Of a stretch of DNA of 64,000 bases, positions 36,931 through 47,660 are shown in pieces (within the stretch, counting starts at the first letter, position 1; every line of letters begins with the position of its first letter). The DNA is taken from NCBI GenBank assembly GCA_951799445.1, contig OX637295.1, forward strand, positions 19,902,001-19,966,000, in the 5' to 3' direction. The notes under the pieces were generated by a model that had not been told where the DNA came from, searched no databases, and saw only the letters and a program-made list of their open reading frames with translations. The position numbers were made by a program, and so were the translations under genes. The stretch comes from Pseudisothecium myosuroides. Taxonomy: Eukaryota > Streptophyta > Bryopsida > Hypnales > Lembophyllaceae.

Positions 36931-37369
36931 TAAACCCAGTGGGGATCCAAGGCCAAAATTCCAAAACTTCTAAATTGTGACTAAAGAACAAAGGGAGGGG
37001 AAGAAAGAGAGTCAACACCTCACATCACTCCTATACACATATTTGCAACCTCCACGTCACACCTGCACGCACACTTGAAACCTCCATTCTAACCAACCAA
37101 ATACACACATGAGCAATGGAGGGAGATTAGAAAGAAGGAGATGAAGTAGAGAACAAAAAGGAGAGAGACGATAAATAGTGACCTAGGCCTAAGCTTAGGT
37201 AGACTTAGGGAAGGAAATCTTGAGAATTGGTGGTGACCGTTGGGAGGAGGATTAGGATGACAAAGGCAAAATTGTGTAAGAGGATAGTTGGCCTCTTAAA
37301 CACCTCCTTGGAGTTTGAAACCATAGTGTAAGACTCATAAAAGCTTAGGTGGAATAGTGCTAGAGTAGA

Positions 37370-38560
37370 AGAAAGAGGAAGAAAGAAAAGAAAGGGGAAG
37401 AGGAAAGAAGGAGTTTAGGTCATCCAAAAATTGTAATAGCCTCTAAATAAGCGGTGAGCTTGGAGAAAATTCAAAACAAAACCAAAGACCACCATGGAGC
37501 GTGAGGATGTACACGTGGACGTGGACGAAGTTATTTCCGACACTGGTAGTGAAGAGGTGAGTTTTTGATTTAATCTTTGATGTTTTTTCCTAATTAGCAT
37601 TTATTTTCCTAATCAGCCCTTAGAGCGTGATTAGCACCCGAGATTAGTGCAAATTAGAAGTTTAGATTCAAAAAGTTATAGATTAGAGATAGAGGTTTCC
37701 AAAAACATATTACACTTAAGATTCGACCGTAAACTGACCGCGTTAGGCTAAGTTAAGCGGTAGGGGGTAGAACGGAGGAATTTTAATTAAATTTGATCCA
37801 CAAGGAACAATGGACGGAAATTAGGATTAGAGTAGAAGGATAATTTAGGATTAATATTAAAGATCAAATAACGGTTAAAAACCTCGAGTTAAATTAAGAT
37901 TTTAATTAGGGAAGTTAAAATTCAAAAGTCGAAATTTGGAGTTAACTTTGGGAGGTAAAAAGTAGAGTAGGAAATAGAAGTCAAAAGTCAAAAGTCAAAA
38001 GTTTAGATTAAATTTAAAGGTTAAATTTTTGAGTCAATTGGGGAGTAAAAAGTTAGAGTGAAAAGCTAAAAGTAGAAGTTAAATTCTAGAGTTAGTTGGA
38101 AGTAGAAAAAAATCTAGAGTCAAAGTGAAAACGTAGAGTTAAACCTGGAGGTTAAGATTGGGGATTAATTTTAGAAGTAAAAATTTAGAGTTAAAAGTCA
38201 AAAACCTAGAGTTAAATTAGGAGTAAAAAATCTACAATAAAAAGTGAAAAGTTAGAGTTAACTTTAGAGGGTAAATCTTAGAGTAGTTTAGAAATAAGAA
38301 CATAGAATTAAAAGTGAAACTTAGAATTACCCTAGAAGGTTAAAACTTGGAAGTTAGGAGTTGAAGTTGATTTAGAAGTAAAAACCTAGAGTCAAAAATC
38401 AAAACATAGAATAAAAGTCGGTAGTTAATACCTAGAACCCAGCTGAAGAAGTAAAATCTAGAGTTACATTAAGAAGTTGGAACTTTAGGGGTAGCTTTTA
38501 AAAGTAGAACTTCTAGGTGGAGTCTTAGAAACCCAAGATAGTCTTAGAGGTTCATGGAAG
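37370..38560. repeat. Purine tract and degenerate AGAGTTAAAAGTC repeat
   Basis: 37370-37420 is almost pure A/G. From about 37880 to 38480 the sequence is a degenerate iteration of short units such as AAAAGTCAAAAG, TAGAGTTAAA and GGAAGTAGAAA, with a strong A/G bias on the plus strand. Between them lies a short frame at 37494-37568 (24 codons) followed by a GTGAGT donor-like site; I cannot assign it. The block is probably internal sequence of a retrotransposon. Confidence 0.45.
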
Positions 38561-39858
38561 GAACATAGGGGCTCCCCTTTTTACGTAGTTAGGGACGTTA
38601 GAAATGACGCCAACTACCCAGTCGACCCTCGACATAGGATAGATAGTTAGGGAGTCAGGATTTCACCATCACTCTGAACATCGCAGTTAACTTGTGAGTT
38701 ACTACATGCATTACTAATTATTCGTTGCCATCCACGACACTTAGGAAACGTTAGCAAAAAATATCCATTGCTTGGAAGGCATAGTGGACCGCGCTCACAT
38801 CACCCCCATATATTAAAAATGTGGATAAAGGCATAGAACCTGGTCGGTGTTCGCTCTATTACCAAGGGTGGGTAATCTTGCGCCCACAACTCCTTAAGAA
38901 ATTCAATTGATGACAACTTTGTTCTTAGTGGCAGTTCATAGGTCCTGCACATTAGAGTTTGACGTAGAATATTTCTCCCGGTTCTAAATTGTCTTCAATT
39001 AGACACTGTAATGTAGATTTTTCCTAATCGACAAAACTCCAAGACAACAAATATAGGGGGGTAATTCTTCTAGGAAAGGTCAATTAGTCTAATGTTTTGT
39101 ATTGTGGATACTTATCTACTTTGTTTTGTAGTTTGTTTTACAAGATCAACCTAAGAAAATATTCCTAATGTCAATTCGTTACAATCCAAGTTCCAATGCT
39201 ATATATTAGACTCCATGTATAACGTCATTGTCATGTCTAGTATGTGACTCATGTCAATTCTCTTGGTCAATTTGTCAAGGGATGGTCAATTTGTCTTATG
39301 CTCTAGCCACTTAATAATATTACATATACTTTTTTGAAATTCAAATTGCTTGCTAGTATATCAATTGAATCCTCTATTCTTTCCCTATCATTTAATCAAT
39401 ACTGGCTTTACTAACCTAATTGCATTTTATTATACACAAGAATTCTATATTTCTCTATTAATGTGGAAAAAATCAATTCTTTCCTGGTGCTTGAACAATC
39501 TTTTTGTTAGCCAATTTGCTCCATCTTCTACAAGTCAATTAGGCTTAGTCTTTTAATTGAAAGTAGTTAGGTCAATTAGCCTTGTTATCGGCTGGTAGCC
39601 ACACTGTAATTGGACTGGACCTATGACCGTCCTATTGCCCACTTCCTAAAACACAATTGGCTAGCCACCTATCGCAGGCTACACTGTCAACTTGACTTGA
39701 TCTGTGAACTTTGCAATTAGACTTAGCTTTCAACAATAAAGGCAAATCGCAACTACTGGATATGTTGTATGAAAGATTCGACACAGTCATGTCTCGACAA
39801 GGAGAATTCCAATACTGTGACGCAATTACAGACTCCAACAACTTAAACCATTTCCAAA
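38561..39858. other. Spacer with TCAATTAGG/GTCAATTTG-rich sequence
   Basis: No gene is seen. 38600-38900 has the look of retrotransposon leader sequence. 39000-39858 repeats short GTCAATT motifs. Similar texture resumes at 48537 on the other side of the 8.7-kb interval. Confidence 0.35.
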
Positions 39859-40043
39859 TAGGGTAGGGAGCCCAATCATTGAGCATTTAAGGGTCATTAG
39901 TGAATATCTAGAATTTTAGGTCACCAACACAACTGAAATTGAAAACCCACCAAGCCAATTAAATTAACTTTACATTGCAATTTACAAATTTCAATTTCAG
40001 AATTTCATTTCAATAAAAACTGTGCGACAACACATGGGTGTAT

Positions 40044-42519
40044 TTTTTTTTTACACAAATAAAGGGAACCTTTATTGCAAGAAAGATAACACAGGTGCCC
40101 AGCCACAAGCGGCCTGGAAGGGGCAAGCAACGAAGTAGACAAACCATACAATACAACACAATACAACAAACTACAACGGACTCGCCATTGCGGCGAGGCG
40201 GGAACCGCCCCGCTGCCGCGCCAATCGCCTACAGCGGTTGGTAAACGAAACCATCCATCGGACCGGCCAACTCCCATCTTGGCGTGCCATCGATCATCAC
40301 CGGGAACACCTCCCGACGGGTCCATCTCATCACGAAACACTCCTTCACCTTAGCCCAATGTTCCGTATTTCCTTTCTGTAACTTATGCACTGATTCCCAC
40401 TCGACCCTTCCGTAATCTACCACCCCTAACCAAATGCACTGCATCTGTTTCACCGGCCGCCATTTGACCTCATTAAATACAGCATCGTTCCGTTCAATCC
40501 AGATTATCCATAGCACCACCATCCTGAGTACCGCCCAGATGCCACTCACGACACCAAATTTCCTAGTGATACGATCAGAGAAAATGCCTTGTTTCTATGT
40601 AAGTGGGCGCCAAGGTCCAACATTGTCTTTACCTGCAACAACTACGTTCAAGATATGGATACTCCATTGCCAAGCCCGTTGTGAGGAGGGGCACTCCCAA
40701 AATCTGTGCAGGACAGACTCATGTACTCTTTGCGGGCACACTGGGCACCCGGTGTCCAATCCCAAGTGAATGCGGCCTCTCCATGCATTCACAGCTACAG
40801 CTTTATGTCAAACGAGCCAGAGTAACCCTGCTTCCTTTGGCGTTCGTGATTTGATCCAAACTGTCTGCCATTGGAGCCTATATGACATTGGTAGGATGCC
40901 TTGCCATTTCTTCTCTACTACATTGGGTATCGTATGCTTGCTTCTTAGCAAATCCTGTCCAAGTTTTGCACTGTATTCCATGAAGGGCGTCGGTCCCTAA
41001 TTCCCAGCCCATGAGAATTTCTTTGGGTCCCAACGAAGTTTGTTCACACGTCTATAATCATTAGGAGAGATTTGAGGGCTCCAAGAGCCCGCGAGTTATC
41101 TGACCCTGGGAACAGCCTGGGAGTAGTAATCTAACGTGGTCGAGAGAGTGCCACGTCAGAAAATTAATTTTTTAATATTTTAATTTTTTTTAATAATAAT
41201 AATAATAATTTTTATTTTTTTAATAATAATAATAATAATTTTTATTTTTTTAATAATTTTTTAATAATAATTTTTATTTTTTAATTATTTTTATATTCTG
41301 ACTGTTCCCAGTTGCGGGAACAGCCTAAAACGGCCCCTTCCAGCCCTCAAATCTCTCCTAATGACAGGAGAGTCTCCACTCTCTTTGGGCCCCGAAAATT
41401 GTTGGCCATCTTTACCCTGTGGAACGCGCCTATAAAACAGACTTGGCTATTGTCAGCCATTGGCTGCTCAATTGGGGGCTGCCATTCCGCCAGCGTTTCA
41501 GTTTGCGGCCTGACCTCCCTAAATTGGCATTTCCTTGGGATGGTCCACACTTGGTCTTGTCCTCCTAACGTGGTATCCGAGTTGCCTCAAGCCTGAATTA
41601 CGAACATCAGCGTTCCTTCTGGGCCTGGACTAAAGAAACCGGCCCACTCGCCCTCCTTTAATTGGGGGAGCTCCGATGTGAGGAGGGACCCCCAGATCCT
41701 TTTCAGAGACTGAGTCATCGCTTTCCAGGCCCTCGCTTCTGACTCCATCAGGCTAAAGCGGTCAGCTGCCTCTCTACTTGTCAGAAATCTGCCGTCTAGC
41801 CACGCGTCCCCAATTGTTCAAAGGCCCACTCGATGCAGCTTGGCTACTCTTGTGCGGGCAAACCCGGGCCCTATTTGAGATGAGAACTCCAACCACCAGA
41901 ATGGCTCACACATTATCTCTTCCGGGAGAGTTGGTGGATTTACAACTACATTCCCCACTAGCTTCCTCCACGCCTTGTAAGCTCTGTTCCATGTCTTGGA
42001 ACTCTGTCTTGCTTAAAACCGCGGAATGGTAAAGAACTCTAGGCTCGGGTTCCATCTCCCCCCACTATATGGCTGAAAGCTGAAAATCCAGTATCTCAAA
42101 AGGACGTGCAGGTTGGATGGATTAGGCTCGCAGGCTTTAATAATCCACTTAACCAAGAGAGCAATTAACGCGTCGCTTAGATTGATTAGCCTTATAACCC
42201 CCTCATCCTTGCTCTGGCAACATTGAATCCATGCCACCTTTGCGCAAGAACGGTGCAGCGAACCCGACTATATGAAATTCATGACTGCACTCTTGCATTT
42301 TGCTATCCCTGTTGTTGACCCTACCCAAATTGCGATGAAAAAATAGAATATTGACAATAGGACGTGATTAACCACGATGATTCTTCCGGTCGTATTTATC
42401 CTAGCAGTGTACCAAAAGGCTAGCTTCTTGTTAATCTTGTCGAGCAAGAAGGTATCTACTTCCCTTGAGCTCAAAGACAGCCCAAACAGTGAGCCTAATA
42501 GCTTACAGACGTCCCCATC
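40044..42519 (-). pseudogene. L1-like LINE remnant, reverse transcriptase C-terminus to 3' end
   Basis: Read on the minus strand. 42519-42268 encodes the end of the RT domain, with the thumb-type motif LINKKLAFWYTARINTTGR-like (DKINKKLAFWYTARINTTGR), then NHVLLSIFYF. 40792-40595 carries the zf-RVT motif CPVCPQRVHESVLHRFWECP. 40549-40430 has the plant LINE tail motif WIIWIERNDAVFNE. The 3' end has AATAAA (about 40070) and a short poly(A) at 40044-40053. Frameshifts and stops separate the pieces, and a MITE at 41059-41363 interrupts them. The 5' half, including the catalytic YxDD box and endonuclease, is absent beyond the CACTA-type insert at 42520. It is dead and 5'-truncated. Confidence 0.85.
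41059..41363. mobile_element. CATTAGGAGAGATTTGAGGG MITE, copy 1, inside the LINE
   Basis: The left end is TCATTAGGAGAGATTTGAGG and the right end CCTCAAATCTCTCCTAATGA is its inverse. A second inverted pair, CTGGGAACAGCCT and CGGGAACAGCCT-like, lies inside. The centre is an (ATA)n/(AATA)n-rich tract (41160-41290). No convincing target duplication is visible. Confidence 0.8.
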
Positions 42520-42669
42520 CACTAGTAGAAAATTCAGTTTTTCTGTTGTTTTGGTCACATTGCTTCGGACAAAATTTGACAGAAATCTATTGAAATCAAT
42601 AGATTTCTGTCAAATTTTGTCCGAAGCAATGTGACCAAAACAACAGAAAAACTGAATTTTCTACTAGTG
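42520..42669. mobile_element. Perfect 150-bp CACTA-type hairpin MITE, copy 1
   Basis: It begins CACTAGTAGAAAATTCAG and ends with the exact inverse. Arms of 74 bp match perfectly around a 2-bp centre (AA). CACTAGTAGAAAA is a terminal motif of plant CACTA (EnSpm) MITEs. The flanks read CATC on both sides, giving a 3- or 4-bp target duplication. It forms the left border of the surviving LINE RT sequence. An open frame entering it from the LINE (MTKTTEKLNFLLV) is read from the MITE, not from a gene. Confidence 0.9.
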
Positions 42670-42694
42670 CATCTTCCGCCCACTGCATGCGTAG

Positions 42695-43171
42695 TCAATT
42701 CGTCCAATCGGGTCGTCCTTGGGGGTCCCTCGACTGCCAGTAATATCGTGATGCCTCTGCGGACACCAATGCACTGCTAGCACGTCTTGCATCTATTCTC
42801 TTTTCGAGACGGAATTTCCTCCTCTCCTTATCCTCCATTTTCTTCCTCCGCCGATCCTCCACTTCAAATATTTGTTGCTCCTCCATCTTTCGGCTCTGGC
42901 CCCCACTTTTTCTGCACTCAAATTTTTTTGCAAACTCCTTGCGGCTGTAGGGTTTGCCCCATTCCTCCACCAAGGGTTTGTACGCTGACGTCGCCTCGTT
43001 TTCCTTAAGGCTGTTGGGTTTTCCAGGTTTCTTCACTATCGTTTGGTCCTCTGATGTCTTACAATCCAAGAAACCAATGGCCTCGACCTCCTTCACCAAA
43101 GGCGCGCGCTCATCAGATCCAAGCTCTAACAGCGGATCATCGACACAAAACTCCAAAGCCATCGCGTCCAC
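42695..43171 (-). CDS. Hypothetical 158-aa charged protein
   Basis: An uninterrupted 158-codon frame lies between the two CACTA-type hairpins. The N-terminal third is acidic (VDDPLLELGSDERAPLVKEV). The C-terminal half is a highly charged likely coiled coil (FEVEDRRRKKMEDKERRKFR). It ends YYWQSRDPQGRPDW. I see no known domain. It could be a captured host exon, ORF1-like sequence of a retroelement, or a chance frame in GC-richer DNA. The composition (charged, few Cys or Trp) is coding-like, and GC content is above the neighbours. Confidence 0.35.
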   Translation of the reverse strand: MDAMALEFCVDDPLLELGSDERAPLVKEVEAIGFLDCKTSEDQTIVKKPGKPNSLKENEATSAYKPLVEEWGKPYSRKEFAKKFECRKSGGQSRKMEEQQIFEVEDRRRKKMEDKERRKFRLEKRIDARRASSALVSAEASRYYWQSRDPQGRPDWTN

Positions 43172-43316
43172 AACACTCGCGTCCGTAATACTCGCTCACC
43201 AGAAAAAACAGCAGCCAATGCACTAACCAAACTAAAGGGAGGGCAAATTGCACGCGAGTGCAAACTCGTAAGGGCCGCCAGCACTCTAAACTTCCGAGGC
43301 GTGAGACTACTAACAT

Positions 43317-43466
43317 CACTAGTAGAAAATTCAATTTTTCTGTTGTTTTGGTCACATTGTTTCGGACAAAATTTGACAAATTTTTGTTGAAATCAATAGA
43401 TTTCTGTCAAATTTTGTCCGAAACAACGCGACCAAAACAACCGAAAAACTGAATTTTCTACTAGTG
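43317..43466. mobile_element. 150-bp CACTA-type hairpin MITE, copy 2
   Basis: Same ends (CACTAGTAGAAAATTCA...) and length as copy 1. A few arm mismatches are present (for example TGTTTCGGACA against TTGTCCGAAACAACG). It is flanked by CAT at 43314-43316 and 43467-43469, a clean 3-bp duplication as expected for CACTA transposons. Confidence 0.9.
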
Positions 43467-43469
43467 CAT

Positions 43470-45439
43470 CGAGAAACGTCGGATACAAACCAAATAACTC
43501 CATGGCGAACGACCTACATTCAACAGACAGGAGATATACGACCTACATTCAACAAAACTAGAGAAACGCACGACTCAGACAAGCACTATATGGGTGTATT
43601 TTAGGCCTCTGAATTGTCGTGGACCCATTCATTGTGCACCCTATTGCGCAGTAGACCCCATTGTTGCGCACCTTGACTACTCATTGCATAATACTCATTG
43701 GTAGTAGAGGCTTAGTGTATAATACTCATTTGAATCCAAAACAATTCTAATGATTCATAAATTATTGGCGTTGAGTTTTCAAATTTCATTTGCAATTTGC
43801 AATTCATTTCTTTTAGCAAAACATGAGTCTTGCATTCACACCCCAGTTAAGTTTCAAACCCCAAATTTTGAACACAATTCCTTGATCAGTAAATCTCCAC
43901 AAATCTCCAATCATCCCTATTTGTTACAGAATCTCCAAGAAACTGTAATATGAAGGTTTGTCAGAACACTAGAGAAGTGCATACAAAGTGAAATTGCTCA
44001 TTGTTTCACCAAGGGACTAACATAAGACACTTTTGTCTTCCTTTCATCCTAAAATGGCATAGAAGTCTTCTTTTGAAACTTCAAAGATTTTCCTTTCTTC
44101 TCTACAACTGCTAAAGCTTTCGCCCTTTTTGATGCTTTTCTATCTTCCTTTCTCACCTACACCAACCTTTTCTTCTTAGCATCGTCATGTTGCTTTTGTT
44201 GCTCAAAAGCTCAAAACTCTTCTAATGTGATGCACAGTCGTGTAGCAATTTCCTGTGCAACATTTGTTATTCGTTGAGGTGCTTTATACTGTGGAAGATC
44301 CAAAATCTTGGGTAGAGCCTCTGATTTCAACCCTATAAGATAACAATACATCTTTTGATCTTGCTGGATGTTCAACATTAGGCTCCAAAGATTGATCTGC
44401 AATTTGAAATTCATGACTTCAACCACGCTCATGCACATTAATTAAAACAACATCCAGAACTTGATATGATGCACATTATTTAAAGCAACACACCAAAATC
44501 AAGAATACACCATATAAAACACTGGAGAAATGAATAAACTTAAAGCAATATTCTGGATTGCTGCAACTTCTGAGCACCATGCCCATAATGATTCCTTACA
44601 GTTATACTTCACACAGTAAGTGCTGAGATAAAGAATGAAATTGAAGATGTCTTGCGGAAACATTCTGAACCCCAAAAGAATCATGCATAAGTCTCTTGAC
44701 ATGTCATTTTTCAGCATCACCTTCCACCAGGGCTCTCAAACAACTGCCCAAAAGTCCCACAGAAGGACTCAATGCTCAAATTGAAGTTTCTTGCATTTAT
44801 CTTATCCATGCACAATAGCTCATGCTTGTAAATAGCAAAAAGTTTGTCTTAGCATGTTTCAAAATGGCCAAAACATGTTTTAAAAAAGTGAAATATCCAA
44901 AATATATTTCAAAAATAGCAAAAAGTTTAAAACCTAAATCAGACACTCCTATAATCATATAGTATCATTGACAAGTTTAGTAGAATTTACCTATGCATGT
45001 GCGTATGAAAAGCGAGTCCTTTATAATCACCTACTTGAACATTGAACGAGTTATCAACAAAGACACAACTGAAGGGGCTGTTGTCCCAATTACATGTAAA
45101 ATATCTTAGCTTCAAAAACATTATAATAATAATGCTAATATTTTGCATATTAAATTATAAGAAATTGAGCACCATAGTAAAGACAAACCTTAATATCTAC
45201 CTTGAAACAACTCTCTAGAATAGAAAGCAAAAAAATTAGCAAACATAAGCTCATGGAAATAATGAGTTCTTGGTGCTTGTACCTGAAGCAAGATCTTCTT
45301 CTAAAGTGCACAGTCGGAGTCTACAATCAACGTCTGCAAAATAGGACCAAGCAAGTACATTGTTATTCATGTATCTTATTAAATCAGACCATCGGTTTAA
45401 CAAAAAGACCTAGCAATAACTTATAAGGCCTGTTCCTCA
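43470..45439 (-). pseudogene. Possible Ty3-type gag remnant within AT-rich spacer
   Basis: On the minus strand at about 44438-44211, FKLQINLWSLMLNIQQDQKM then YLIGLKSEALPKI resembles the helical gag region of plant retrotransposons (pattern F...L...D...K..F..GLK.E). It is followed at 44200-44040 by a Lys/Arg-rich stretch, as in gag tails. Frames are broken and I see no zinc knuckle or pol. The rest of the interval holds no recognisable feature except a 43590-43690 stretch (GTAGACCCCATTGTTGCGCA) that resembles sequence just inside the 48536 end. Confidence 0.3.
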
Positions 45440-46641
45440 TTAACCCCAAAAGGACCAAGGCATTTTTTGGCTCCAAAACCATTGAAAATTGGCATTTCTG
45501 CTGCAATCATTCCCTAAACCAAAAAAAAATTCTTTTTTAGAATCTAACCGTAGGATCTTGTACTTCACTTGTCTCATATCATGTGGAAAAATTTCATGAA
45601 GTTTGATCATATGAATTGGAAGATATTAGCATTTGAAGTTGGAAAAAGAATTTTTTTTGAACTGTGGCCTGCAATTTCAGATGACTTTGATGGCCATTTG
45701 TGGATTTTTTTGGCACTACACACCATAAAGTTAAAAAAATTTATGTTGAACATTTGAGTTGAGAGTCGGGGAAAAAAAATTTAGAATGGCAAAATTTGAT
45801 TTTCACATATAAAAAAATTGTTATGTAGAAGTAGGTCCAAAATTGAACAAAACACTAAATTGTTAATGGCTCTTCGGTGGAATTAAAACACCATAATCCC
45901 AACAATGGGATTGTTCTTGCATACAAACTTAACCTTGTCAAAAACAAAAATTGAAAAAAAATTGAAAATTGCATTCAAAAATTAATTCTATAAGTTGTCT
46001 TCTGAAGAAGATGCTTAAATTGCCTGAAAAACAAGACTACCCATAACTTTCTCATTCTGAGTCCAAATAGAATGAATCAAAGCTTCAAATATAGACAAAA
46101 ACATGATCTTTCAAAAAAAAAATTAGAAATTAAGAAAATTCATTTTGTTGTGTTTTCTTTTTTTTTGCCTGGTGAACAACTTTTTTGACTTAGGGTGGCA
46201 TAACTTTTGCTCACGGGCACCGATTGGAAAAAAGTTATATTTTTAGAAAGCTACTAACATTCCCTATCTTCAAAAAAAGTTTCAAAAAACATTAGAAGAG
46301 ATTTGAGGGCTCTAAGAGCCCACGAGTTATCAGGCCCTGGGAACAGCCTGGGAGCAGTAATCTGACGTGGCCAAGACTGTGCCACATCAGAAAATAATAA
46401 AAAATTAATTTTTAAATATTTTTTAAATATTTTTTAATTATATATATATATATATATATATTTATTTTTTTTAAATTTAAATTTTTTTAATATTCTGACA
46501 GTTCCTAGCTACGGGAACAGCTTGAAACGGCCCATCGCAGCCCTCAAATCTCTTCTAATGTCAGGTCAAAATTTGAGGTCACACAAGCCTGCCCGAAATC
46601 CCAAAAGTCCCCCACGGGGACTTTGGTCCTTAAGGGATTAA
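45440..46641. mobile_element. TTAA-flanked MITE, interrupted by another MITE
   Basis: The left end is TTAACCCCAAAAGGACCAAG and the reverse-complemented right end is TTAATCCCTTAAGGACCAAA. It closely matches 3348-4263, with an insertion at 46290-46560. The left flank 'CAATAACTTATAAGGCCTG' resembles the left flank of the next TTAA element at 46739. Confidence 0.8.
46290..46560. mobile_element. CATTAGAAGAGATTTGAGGG MITE, copy 2, nested
   Basis: The left end CATTAGAAGAGATTTGAGGG and right end CCCTCAAATCTCTTCTAATG-like are inverse. It carries a (TA)n run at 46440-46461. Sister copies of the host element read AAAAAATCAGGTC at this point; here AAAAAA and TCAGGTC are simply separated by the insert, without duplicated target bases. 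Confidence 0.8.
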
Positions 46642-46738
46642 GCTGCAAAACAACACCTTTATCAACAATCAAAAGGATCTAGCAAATGAGACATGACACT
46701 ATCAAACTATAACAATAACTTATAATGCCTGCTCTTCA

Positions 46739-47660
46739 TTAACTCCTAAAGGACTGTTGTCCCTTTGGGGGACAAATGCGTTTTTGGGCAGCTACCTACG
46801 GGCTAAAAAATTTTCCTACTTTTTTTAAACTTCTTTTGGAGGTAAAAAAGCTGATTAGCTTCGTAGGAATATAATTTTTTTCACAATTGGTGCCCGGGAA
46901 CAACAGTTATGACCAAATAATCTCAAAACAAGGGACGGGGGGGAGCCCAGACAGCAAAAAAAATTGCAAAAATTTGTGTTTTTTTTTTTTTTTTTCATAG
47001 ATTATATTTTTGTCTATCTAGAAAGCTTTGATTCATTTCATTTGGATTTATTATGAGAAAGTTATGGACATTCTTATTTTTTGGGCAGTTAAAGCATCTT
47101 CTTGAAAAAAATAACTTGTAGGATTTATTTCTGAATGCAATTTTTCAAATTTTTCAATATTTTTTTTTTGCATGGTTTAGTTTACTTGCTAGAATAATCT
47201 CACCATTGGGATTAGTGCATTTTAATTCCATCTAAAATATATGAATATTTTAGCTATCTTGTACCTACTTTTATTTAACAATTTTCTTAAGAATGATAAT
47301 TAAGTTTTTTTGAATTTTTTTTTCCTATACTCTCATCTCAATTCTCCACTATAAAAATTTAAAGCTCAAAACTCTGTAGTGCAAAAATTTTAAGTTAAAA
47401 AATGCTCAAAGTCAAAAAAATTAGTCCCGCAATGTGTTGAAAAACTTGCTTTTTCTACTTTAAACGCAAATATCTTACAATCTATGCGATCAAAAATTTT
47501 GAAATTTTTTCCATACTTTTTTTCATACTAGTTAGGTGTAAGATCCTACGGTTAGATGTGGAGTTAAAAATAATTAATTTTTTTTTTAACTCTTTGATAT
47601 AGAAATGGCAGTTTTCAGTGTTTTTTGGCAGAAAAAAGGCCTTGGTCCTTTAGGGGTTAA
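46739..47660. mobile_element. TTAA-flanked MITE
   Basis: The left end is TTAACTCCTAAAGGACTGTT and the reverse-complemented right end is TTAACCCCTAAAGGACCAAG. It is 922 bp, similar in length to 3348-4263 but diverged internally. Confidence 0.8.

Noticed and set aside
43137..43379. 80-codon minus-strand frame with TKTTEKLNFLLV
   Set aside because: That peptide is the translated CACTA-type hairpin; the same words appear wherever the MITE is read in this phase.
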